A stretch of 64,000 nt of DNA from Pardosa pseudoannulata (Eukaryota; Arthropoda; Arachnida; Araneae; Lycosidae). The notes under the pieces are model-generated. The model saw only the letters and a list, made by a program, of their open reading frames with translations. It made no database searches and was not told the origin of the DNA. The position numbers and the translations under genes were made by a program. Positions 13,228 through 24,890 of the stretch are shown in pieces; position 1 is the stretch's first letter, and each line of letters opens with the position of its first letter. The DNA is taken from positions 73,304,809 through 73,368,808 of the forward strand of contig CM063502.1 in the NCBI GenBank assembly GCA_032207245.1, read 5' to 3'.

Positions 13228-13617
13228 ACATTTCTCCAGCCCCGCACCTATACGATCCAGTAAATTCAAAGGTGCCATTCGTTAGTACTTCGTTAGTACC
13301 GGTTAGTACCGCAAAAATTTTCGTTAGTACCGAATTTAAAATAAAATTATTGCAATTTTTTATTGCGGGGCTGGGGAAATGCGAGCCCCGCACCTATGGA
13401 ATTCCCCCGTTTCAAAGATGTCATTCGATAGTACTTCGTTAGTACCGGTTAGTACCGCAAAAATTTCGTTAGTACCGAATTGGAAAAAAAATTATAGCCG
13501 TTTTTCTTTTCGGGGCTCTAGAAAGGTAAGCCCCGCAACAGCATAATTTTGCTTATATTTCCATATTCAAAGATGTCAATCGTTAGTACTTCGTTAGTAC
13601 TGGTAAGTACCGCAAAT
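13228..13617 (+). repeat. Left terminal inverted repeat of the 8.8-kb element
   Basis: About 2.7 tandem units of ~146 bp; unit starts (CCCCGC) are at 13240, 13386 and 13531. Each unit holds four copies of a GTTAGTAC-type word (TTCGTTAGTAC twice in tandem, then GGTTAGTACC, then CGTTAGTACCG) and GC-rich edges (GCGGGGCT...AGCCCCGC) that can form a hairpin at the unit boundary. It matches the reverse complement of 21660-22048 unit for unit with only scattered differences. The match ends in ACCGCAAA at 13617. Confidence 0.85.
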
Positions 13618-13632
13618 CACAGTCAAGTAACA

Positions 13633-14648
13633 ATGAAAAGGGAAGACCGTATTTTAGAAAATTGGAAAGGCCTTGCACTTAAAAAAAAAAAACGAAAAAG
13701 GCAGTCTTATCTAGAGCCTCTAAGAGAATTTGAATTCATAGACTTATCTTCTAAAAAATCGTCGGTGGAAATTGGCCTACTACGGAACGGTAATTTAAAC
13801 TTAAAACCACTGAAATTTGAAGGTGTGAACTATATTTTAACAAATACATGTGCATATGATTCTTTATTTCAAATTTTAGCCTCTTCTTTTGTAGATAGTG
13901 AAGTATATAGATCATATGTAGAAGATTTCTTCTCTCCCGAAGGATTATTTGCACTTATAGGGGACATTGCAAGAGGACGTATAAACAAAAGAACTTATTT
14001 TATACGTGCTATTATAATGAAAACCTTTTGCTCTGCTGAGAGATTACCAAATAATATTTTGAAATTGCAGTGTGCAAGCACCGTCAGGAAAGCAGCCGAA
14101 AATATATTTTCCGAGTATCCATCGGTACAAGAGAAAACAATATGTACAAAATGTAAAAAGAATAGCATTTTCAAACGCCCTGTTATTTCCCTATTAATAT
14201 CAAAAGATCAAGTAAAAGACTTAAGTGCAATCTTAAATGAAGAATTAAAAGATGTAGAATGCCACTGCACGGAGATTGTAAATGACGGAATGTTCTGTGT
14301 TGGTATCAATAAAAGAACAATAGAAGCAAACTCTAAACACATAATAATTGAATTAGTTCAAAAATTACCAATTCTAAATAGTGATAGTGACATAATGAAG
14401 GATTTAAGATTTCCATTGAATGAACTCCCCCCCCCCCAAAAATTGCCATTTCTAGTCAAGAGTATCTATTAAGTGGCATTGTCAGATTTCAAGGTGACCA
14501 CATGCTACATGATGAAATTGGTCACTAAGTAGCTTTATGTAAGCGTCTAAACGAGCAGTGGGAGCTTTATAACGACCTGAACACCAAAAGAGAGAATTAT
14601 CAAAGACTCAAAATGGTACTATGTCAATGCTTAATATATACTGTATAA
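13633..14648 (+). pseudogene. C19/USP-like cysteine peptidase carried by the 8.8-kb element (broken)
   Basis: The start ATG 13633 (MKREDRILENWKG) is preferred because upstream codons lie in the TIR. A basic KKKKRKR stretch follows. The Cys box is NTCAYDSLFQIL (about residues 75-86), comparable to the USP signature NTC..N..LQ. Later come CTKCKKN and ECHC, possible zinc ligands. An 11-C run at 14427-14437 shifts the frame. In the next frame a His box is clear: GIVRFQGDHMLHDEIGH (stop) VALCKRLNEQWELYNDL, where the residue after His is TAA instead of the expected Tyr codon. The family normally cleaves ubiquitin or ubiquitin-like isopeptide bonds; activity here is unknowable. It sits just inside the left TIR. 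Two lesions make it a pseudogene in this copy. Exact subfamily not recognised. Confidence 0.65.
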
Positions 14649-14794
14649 TTATTATAATCAGTAGTTTTGAATTATTTTGCTAGAACTAGTTCAACAAATA
14701 ATATTTCCTTCTGCATAAATAAGTTCCTTAATTCCAAAAAACTAAAAGAAATTTAAAGAACCTAGATATTAGTTAGAAAGTTCCTTTTGGGACC

Positions 14795-15545
14795 CCTTAA
14801 AGTCATTTTTCTTCATACTCTAGTTTCTGTTTAATTGTTGCATTTATTTGTTTCATGTTTGTGCCTTTATATACTTTTTTGAATAGTGTAATCAGTGATA
14901 TTAGATAATGTAACTCTGAATTTTGATGATCTCATCAGATAGATTGTTCATATTATTGATCTTAAGAAAATTAACTTGTTTATAATCATTTTTCTTTATA
15001 TTATAGTTTCTTTTTAATTGTTGCTTTCAATTTATATTTGGGCCATTATATACTTTTTTACTTGGTCTAATCTTTGGTTTTAGAAAATGCAACTCTTCGA
15101 ATTTTGATAATTTCATCAGCTAGATTGTTTGTATTATTGATTTTATGAAAATTAACTTGTTTATAATCATTTTTCTGTATATTATAGTTTTTTTTAATTG
15201 TTGCTTTCAATTTATATTTGGGCCATTATATACTTTTTTACTTGGTCTAATATTTGGTTTTAGAAAATGCAACTCTTCGAATTTTGATAATTTCATCAGC
15301 TAGATTGTTTGTATTATTGATTTTATGAAAATTAACTTGTTTATAATCATTTTTCTGTATATTAAGGTTTCTCTTTAATTGTTACTTTAATTTGTTTCAT
15401 ATTTGTGGCATTATATACTTCTTTGAGTAGTGTAATCACTGGTATTAGATACAACTCTTCGAATTTCGATAATCTCACCAACTAAGTTGTTTGTATTACT
15501 GACCTTTTTAAGAAAATTAATTTGTTTATTGATATTATAATGGGA
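14795..15545. repeat. 180-bp tandem repeat array (about four units)
   Basis: Units recur with an exact 180-bp period: the block GATTGTTTGTATTATTGA is at 15123 and 15303, with an earlier variant at 14943 and a later one near 15483. The two middle units (about 15010-15360) are almost identical, while the outer ones are diverged. It lies inside the 8.8-kb element downstream of the peptidase pseudogene. Noncoding. Confidence 0.8.
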
Positions 15546-16065
15546 TAATTTGTTTGTATTAATCTATTTACGAAAATTATCGACGTTGTAAATTGTTTAT
15601 TTAAATGTGCTGGTGAAAAACTTTAACATATTTTTAAAATTTCGTTCACTGATTGGTTATCTTTTTGAAATTTTCCACAATAATATTACATTTTACAAGA
15701 AAGCTTGTCATTTATACTAAATTCTTATTCTATATAATGGTAAGAGAAGTTGTAATTGTAAAATACTTTATTAGAATCTGCATCTCAGAATAAAAGTGCG
15801 AAGTGATTGGAGAATCCTATCTTGATCCAATAATCTGTCTAATAATGATATATATCATCCTATTAATTATTTTCTTAGCATTAATTTTTCTGTACATTAT
15901 TGATTTTAAAACACTTTTAAATTTACATGTGTGGTATAATAATTTTGTTTTGAGTATCTAATATATTTTTGTTATCTAATATATTACTGAATTTGGAACA
16001 ATAATTCTGTAAGTAGCATTAGTAATTTTGTTCTTTAATAAATTAACATTTTTTGCTTTAATTTT

Positions 16066-16132
<67 letters not shown>

Positions 16133-16959
16133 AGAGTATATATTTCTAATTTCAAGATTTTAAAAAATGCTCCTAATTGTTCACTTTTCTGTCACTTTAA
16201 AGCATATTTTTTAGTTATAATTAACATGCCCCACATAATTATGGATACCAAAACTTCATTGTTTTGATTTAACTCTTCATCTTTTGGTTATTTTATAGAT
16301 ATATCATGATTACTGTATAAACATCGAGGTTAGATTTCTTTATTTGCCATTTCAAGATTGTTTAGGTGTTTTCCAGATAAGAGATTCAAAACAAGTTGCA
16401 TATGTTGTTTAGTACAGCTTTTAAATTTACTGACTTTTAGACTAACTGATAATTTGATACATGAAAATCTGAATAAAGGTTTCCTGGTATATTACTGATA
16501 TTTTTTTCAGAAATATAACATAATATATAGTTAATAGGCATTAACAAATGTAATAATTTTTAGTCTCTGCGTCTTTATCTTAAACACAAAATACTGAATA
16601 TTAATTGATGTAAAATATACACATTTAAATATCAACTATAATAAATATTCAATAAAAAATTAATTATTTACTAGTCAATTTATAAAAATATTACTGTAAT
16701 ATTTAAAAAGCTCAGGCGCACTCTATTGCAGAAATAAATACTATTAGTGTTCTATTGGTGTTTTTTTTTTTAATCTAGTTCGATACGTTTCTTACACCAA
16801 ATAACTTAGAAAACCTTAAATAAGAGAAATAATGCAACGCTAGTTATGTCTTTCGAAGAGTTAGTCGTAACATTTCTTTCTCACACTATGATTGCTAACA
16901 ATAATCAGAGAGCATTTTTTTGTTTTGTTATTGTAGTAAATGGGAGACACCTCTAGTCC
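15546..16959. other. AT-rich interior of the 8.8-kb element
   Basis: No coding sequence recognised. It includes a (TA)n tract at 16069-16127 and otherwise featureless DNA. Confidence 0.4.
16069..16127. repeat. (TA)n microsatellite
   Basis: About 29 TA units inside the 8.8-kb element. Confidence 0.95.
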
Positions 16960-17600
16960 CTTGAAATTTATGACCAGGCCATTTGATTTTCCTCGGAAGT
17001 GGCTGAATTCTCTCGCTGGATCCGCTAATTAACTTGGCAGTGCCACGGAAGGCGTATTGGGGGTTCACGCCTTTGGTGGGAACAAGACCATACTTTACTA
17101 ACTTGACAATTCTCTCACAACATGATGTTAAGAAAGATAAGCAAACTGAGCTTGACTAATCCCCCCTCACTAAAAAGGGAAGAGATGGGGTTGCTCGACA
17201 CCCAATGAGTCCCTTTAAAACCACCTGCATCTTATGGGAGGGCCAATAATTGTACTTAAGTACAATTATTGTACTTAAGTACAATTATTGTACTCTCCTT
17301 CTCATTTTTTTCGTTTATAAAAACTTAACATTTACTTGTGTACCCTTCACCGAACTCGTGAACCTTTTTATTTTCTACCTTTTAATTTTGCTCTACCTGT
17401 TTATATTCAGTTAGTATTCCAGTCCTTAATTTCGTGTACAATAAATGTTATGTCTCATGACCATGTGATAAAGTATGCTGGCTCAGAGGGCTAGGCCCAG
17501 GAGAGTCAGTAAGGAAGCTCCAGTGCGATGTCCAGTGCGATGGGAGGGCCACAATTTTTATGACTGGACATTGTGCTCCTTCTTTCTACCCCCTTAATTT
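16960..17600. other. GC-richer segment of unknown origin inside the 8.8-kb element
   Basis: Base composition is clearly richer in G+C than either side. The phrase GGGAGGGCCA occurs at about 17236 and again at about 17543, each followed by a similar AATT..TTGT..CTCCTTCT string. That suggests two related blocks ~305 bp apart. Near 17520-17545 CCAGTGCGATG is tandemly repeated. No protein similarity was recognised in any frame. It may be a decayed retroelement or an LTR. Confidence 0.35.
17245..17292. repeat. 19-bp palindromic tandem repeat
   Basis: The unit AATTATTGTACTTAAGTAC is iterated about two and a half times. Each unit contains the perfect palindrome TTGTACTTAAGTACAA, so the segment can fold on itself. 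Confidence 0.85.
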
Positions 17601-18916
17601 CCAAAACAGCTTTTATCTCATGAAGAAAAATATAGAACCAACACGGAATAGAGACAAAATAATCTGAGCATGCTTAAACATAACGGTTTTAAAATAAAAA
17701 TAATGTTGCAATTGAATAGTAGATAATGCTGTATTATATATTCTAAATTTAAATGAACAGCATTACGGATTAAATTTAAGCACATTTTACTAAATTTATC
17801 GTAATTAAGATTCTAATATTTCGTTATAAATGTTAAACACTTCAAATAAAGCTTAAACGAAAAAAAAAATTAGAAGATTACAAATGCTTTAAGAAAATAT
17901 AATATTTATGTTTTCTTAGTATACCACAAATTTTGGTTTTAAATGGTGAAATTTAATGTGTGTGACGTACCTGAAGGTATTTCTTTCTGTTTCCAGACCA
18001 AAAACATTATTTTAACTTAACGTTTAGCATGTTCTTTGTTACATAATTTGTTTTGGTTTTCTTCTCATCTGTGCAGTTTAATTTAATCCGCTTCACAGTA
18101 GTAATGAGCTATTCCTATGCAAACGGGTCAGAGACAATTTAAGTGATGATACGCAGAGATCTTTAGTATTTTGCTAAGCTGGGACTTAGGATTCCAAAAG
18201 GCTGGGAATTCATGCCAGCAGGGGGATTCGAACTGGGGATTTCGGTATCAGAGAGAATTTAGCTATCAACCGAAACTGAGAAGAATAAAAATAAAACACT
18301 TAAAAATAAAAGATCTAACTGGACTGCCCTCATAGCATAGGCTATTTAGGAAACTGATTCAAAGAAATGAGCAATAGAGCAGGGAGAAAAGGAATTATCG
18401 GAATCATCAGTAAGAATCCGCCTTAAATTAAAAGTAATTATAAAAGAAATGAGAATTAAACAATGTTGGAGAACCAATGATTCAGTGAACTTTCATTTTC
18501 GTTTAGTCAATAATCACGCATATGTAGTATACGCCACGGTGCCTTATCCATCTGAAATTACAATACTCAAACAGCAGTACATATTAAACATAAGAATTTT
18601 ATTAATTTTAGCATAATGAAGAACATAAAATTTCAATTATAAGATCAGCTGTCTTTTTCTCTCCACACAATTGCTTCTCCACTCTTGAAAACAATAATAA
18701 AGAAACAACAGCATTTTATAGTAGTTTCTTTTTCTTCAGATTGAATTACTTTTGATTATAACAAGTGACGTATTAATTCTTTACAGTTTTAAAATAAAAG
18801 AATCGGGAAATTAAAAGTTTGTAAGTTTTCTATTATCAGCTAGAGTGTTATGTTCCTTCACCTGCACTTTTACATAAATATGTGTAACACTGGAAAATCA
18901 ACTAGTATTTCTATCA
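17601..18916. other. Interior of the 8.8-kb element, little recognised
   Basis: AT-rich noncoding DNA. The only notable piece is the tRNA-like fragment at 18165-18285. Confidence 0.4.
18165..18285 (-). repeat. tRNA-like (SINE-type) fragment
   Basis: On the minus strand, GGTTGATAGCTAAATTC resembles an A box. About 35 bases later CAGTTCGAATCCCC matches the B-box consensus GGTTCGAATCC closely. Acceptor pairing is poor, so this is a tRNA-derived repeat fragment, not a tRNA gene. Confidence 0.4.
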
Positions 18917-18929
18917 TTACATTATTCTA

Positions 18930-19132
18930 TCATTACCAAAATAAGTGTAGGAGTTTGTACCCTTAAAAATTTCATCATCTGCTTTTAGGTTTGGTATCTG
19001 TCTTCTTTCTTTAGAGGTAGACATAATCATGAATTTTATTTTGGTTTCATTAATCTCTAGACCTATTTCACTCGTACATTCTGTAAGTTTTTTAACAGTT
19101 TGTATTTGTCTTACCGGATTTTCAAAATTCAT
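18930..19132 (-). pseudogene. Non-LTR retrotransposon reverse-transcriptase fragment
   Basis: The minus-strand reading contains TSEIGLEINETKIKFMIMST followed about 20 residues later by FKGTNSYTYFGN. This matches the RT region of LINEs, where GL.IN..KTK.M is followed by a F.YLG motif. The FADD-type active site that precedes this region is not present, so only a ~65-residue piece remains. It is nested inside the 8.8-kb element. Clade not assigned (RTE- or Jockey-like would fit). Confidence 0.6.
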
Positions 19133-19999
19133 ACTAAACTAGTGCTACCAAATCATGCATAATAATTTGGCTAGAGTGCGAAGCTGAATAAATAAAACGC
19201 CATAAATACTTACTCAAATCCTATTTATCGATTTATTTTGGAATGAAAATGAAATTGTTCGAAATTCCAGCAGGAGGGAAAGGGCAAACATTATAGTTTG
19301 GGGATACTTGTGGAGGCATATCCAATGATGATAAAACTGCAAAAACTGTTGTTCAAACCTAATCTAACAAAGCTTTTTGACATGAAAAATAAATTGAACC
19401 GAGTGTTTGACCACGGGAGGAGGGGGGACTTTTAGGACACCTTTGGGGGTGATTTGGGACACTTTAACTGTTGTTCAAATGCCAAAAATGATTGATCGAA
19501 TTTGATCTAACGACGTTCTTCCGAATGAATTATAGTTCATATTTATACAATCATTTTCAAAAATCCATACAGTTACTCACTCCCTGCATATTTTCTTATA
19601 TATTTTTTCAAACAAATGATCAAACGATGAAGTATGTTGATCAAGTGAGATTTATAGATGATAAAACAGATTAGATACTTCGAAATGTTCACTTCCATAA
19701 TTGAAGGAGGACGAGGTGTTAATAAAACTGCTAAATGACAGCCTGTGATATGTACTCATTTAACTAATATATGCAACTTATTGTTGAATACAATTACTAA
19801 TCATTGTTAATTATATATTTCATAAAATTTTTATATTATTAAAAAAATTCTTTAGCAACTGTGTAACTACCCCCTTTACAAAAAAAAAGGGAAGATCTTA
19901 TGTCACATTAAAATATAATAAGCTAAAGTTTAGTCTATTAAATAAATGCATAATGTAATACGAATACAAGGAAAACATAAGGTACCCATATCAGATATA

Positions 20000-20001
<2 letters not shown>
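19133..20001. other. AT-rich interior, nothing recognised
   Basis: A phrase CTGTTGTTCAAA occurs twice (about 19346 and 19468), hinting at a short local duplication. No gene seen. Confidence 0.35.

Positions 20002-20081
<80 letters not shown>
20002..20081. repeat. (TA)n microsatellite
   Basis: About 40 TA units inside the 8.8-kb element. Confidence 0.95.
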
Positions 20082-20085
<4 letters not shown>

Positions 20086-21079
20086 ACTTAGTTTAGTTCA
20101 TTTCAAATTTCATTGTCCATTTTTCATTATGAACCAGATCAGAAGAAGATGATGAAGTACTAAAACTAGTATACATAATGAAGCAAACAATTATTGAGGG
20201 CAAATTATTAAGTACTAATGTAAAATATCTATTAAAAATGTAAACTTTTTTCTTATTTCCTTAATAAAATATTCTGATATATTTTTCTGATAACTATGAT
20301 AATATGAAAATTCCAAATATTTTTAAACAGTTGTTATTTGAATAATTTAATATTTATTTTTTATCATTCAAAGAAAAGTCAAATTGTTAAAATGAAAATC
20401 AGTTGAGTTTTCGAAAACACAAATTAGTCATTCAAAAAATATCAGGAGTAAGATTGGATTGCTTTTCTGAGAAACGTTTTATTTTTCTGAAAAAGCCAGA
20501 AAATGCCTTCCCAGCTGTCCACAGATCTAACTAAAAATATAGTAATGAATTATAATGAAAACACGCAGGTGTTCATTCATTCCACTCCCAATTCTTCAGA
20601 CTCCGATTTGACCACACATCTAGCTAGTTCCAAGGCTAGTCATATTACAGTGTGATTGTGGGGAGAGCGAGAAGGTCTGGGAGTTTATTACCCTCCAATG
20701 AATAGAGGTGGGAGGTTAACAGTAATTCAACATGTCAACAAGGAGACACTTCAGTGTCAACTTCTCCCCCGTACTTGGAACTCAGAAATAGGGTAAATGG
20801 GGCAGATTAGGTAGACCATTAATCTCCAATAAAAATAATAAGACAGAGATATTTATAATACAAAATGTCTCTAATCTAAAAATAGTACATTTTTTAAAAA
20901 ATTTAGGATTGATAACATAAGGATTGTTGTAAAATATTTGAAAAACTCAAGCTTCCTCGTAAAGTACTAAACCTTTAAAATCCAGAAGAAATAGTTCGAA
21001 ACAATTTCCTTAGTTTTACATGTGTTTCATTAATATTAACTGAACCACTTCATGTATTTTAAGAGACTATAATAAACTT
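20082..21079. other. Interior of the 8.8-kb element next to the right array
   Basis: Mostly AT-rich. A GC-richer stretch at about 20570-20810 (with GGGGAGAGCGAGAAGG and CTTCTCCCCCGTAC) has no recognisable reading frame and could be another decayed insertion. Confidence 0.35.
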
Positions 21080-21659
21080 ATTTTAAATTCGGTGCTAACG
21101 AAAATTTATATAGTATAAATTGGGACTAATAAAGTACTAATTAATGACAATTTTGAAATGCAAAAGCAAATTAAAATTGTTTCCACAGCCTCGAAATAAA
21201 AAATTCAAATAATTTTATTTTAATTTCGGAATTGACAGGCACTAATAGAATTTTTAAAACGGTCACAGAAAAAGCTTTTAGAAAATTGCGGGACTAGGGG
21301 AAATACTTTTTAAGGCAATAAAAAATTGCAATAATTTTATTTTAAATTCGGTACTAACGAAAATTTTTGCGGTACTAAACAGTACTAACGAAGTACTAAC
21401 GAATGGCACCTTTGAAACGTGGGAATTCCATAGGTTCGGGGCTCGCATTTCTCCAGCCTCGCAATAAAAAATTGCAATAATTTTATTTTAAATTCGGTAC
21501 TAACGAAAATTTTTGCGGTACTAAACAGTACTAACGAAGTACTAACGAATGGCACCTTTGAATTTACTGGATCGTGTAGGTGCGGGGCTGGGGAAATGCT
21601 TTTGACCGTAATAAAAAATTGCAATAATTTTATTTTAAATTCGGTACTAACGAAATTTT
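21080..21659 (-). repeat. Extra ~146-bp units continuing the right TIR inward
   Basis: The tandem array continues for about four more units with AATTCGG landmarks near 21086, 21344 and 21491 and a strongly degenerate unit near 21210-21300. These have no counterpart at the left end, so the array is longer on the right. The innermost units are the most diverged. Confidence 0.75.
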
Positions 21660-22048
21660 TTGCGGTACTTACCAGTACTAACGAAGTACTAACGAATGAC
21701 ATCTTTGAATTGGGAAATATAAGCAAAATTATACTGTTGCGGGGCTTACCTTTCTAGAGCCCCGAAAAGAAAAATGGCTATAACTTTTTTTCAAATTCGG
21801 TACTAACGAAAATTTTTGCGGTACTAACCGGTACTAACGAAGTACTATCGAATGACATCTTTGAAACGGGGGAATTCCATAGGTGCGGGGCTCGCATTTC
21901 CCCAGCCCCGCAATAAAAAATTGCAATAATTTTATTTTAAATTCGGTACTAACGAAAATTTTTGCGGTACTAACCGGTACTAACGAAGTACTAACGAATG
22001 GCACCTTTGAATTTACTGGATCGTATAGGTACGGGGCTGGGGAAATGT
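21660..22048 (-). repeat. Right terminal inverted repeat of the 8.8-kb element
   Basis: Reverse-complement partner of 13228-13617, with the same three unit variants in the same order from the end inward: the GATCCAG unit, the GGAATTCC unit and the AATTTTGCTTATATTT unit. The high match suggests a recent insertion or continued homogenisation of the ends. Confidence 0.85.
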
Positions 22049-22052
22049 ACGT

Positions 22053-22255
22053 TCCAAAAGCGGTGAAGGAACTTGTATGTCTACCCCAAGCCGAGTGGAA
22101 GACAATACTACTAGCTGTAATACAAAGACTTCTGGAAAATATACTCTGGAAGGTTCATGCTGTAATTGCCTCTCATGGAGGTTCTACCAACTATTGATTT
22201 TGAATAAAGTTAGTTTTTCTTTTCTATCCCAGGTGTCCAAATACTGTAGTTTGCA
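22053..22255 (+). pseudogene. Tc1 transposase C-terminus and 3' terminus (second half of the split copy)
   Basis: Directly after the ACGT duplication the frame reads PKAVKELVCLPQAEW and ends HAVIASHGGSTNY before a stop near 22195. This is the standard Tc1 C-terminus (EW...IP...SM..R..AVI..GG.T.Y). An AATAAA lies at 22203. The TIR-like GGTGTCCAAATACT is at 22232-22245, after which the match to the left TIR fails. It continues 12213-13227 across the 8.8-kb insertion. Confidence 0.8.
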
Positions 22256-22386
22256 TTATGAAAAATTTGTTAATTGAAGATATTTTAAAATAAAATAAAA
22301 TTCATTTGTGCACTTTATGAGTTAATTCATTTTTAATAAAAATATCCTGAATAAAAACTCCTGACAATTAAAAATAAAATAATTGT

Positions 22387-24890
<2,504 letters not shown>

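Larger units (their letters stand above)
13228..22048 (+). mobile_element. 8.8-kb TIR element of unknown class inserted in a Tc1 transposon
   Basis: The element is 8,821 bp. Left end ACATTTCTCCAGCCCCG and right end CGGGGCTGGGGAAATGT are inverted repeats continuing for ~390 bp. Flanks are ACGT at 13224-13227 and ACGT at 22049-22052. Joining the flanks through a single ACGT gives an in-frame Tc1 C-terminus (FQNHV then PKAVKEL, later EWKTI and HAVIASHGGSTNY). That choice of boundary is independent of the TIRs and agrees with them. Inside are a C19/USP-like peptidase pseudogene (13633-14648), a 180-bp tandem array, a LINE fragment, tRNA-like and GC-rich pieces, and two TA microsatellites. No transposase was found. 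Long TIRs made of tandem units recall foldback elements, but the 4-bp duplication differs from the 9 bp of FB/MULE types. The class is unknown to me. Confidence 0.8.

Noticed and set aside
21385..21726. 113-residue frame with repeated VSTAK/FVSTEF phrases
   Set aside because: It is the translation of the ~146-bp TIR units; the same phrases appear at 13200-13620, and the frame is not conserved across units.
13228..22048. Interpretation of the 8.8-kb insertion as a Polinton/Maverick
   Set aside because: No polymerase B, integrase, ATPase or capsid frames were seen, and the 4-bp duplication does not fit the usual 6 bp.
13228..22048. Interpretation as an FB/NOF or MULE element
   Set aside because: The tandem-unit TIR is reminiscent, but a 4-bp, frame-restoring duplication conflicts with the 9-bp type and no MULE transposase was recognised.
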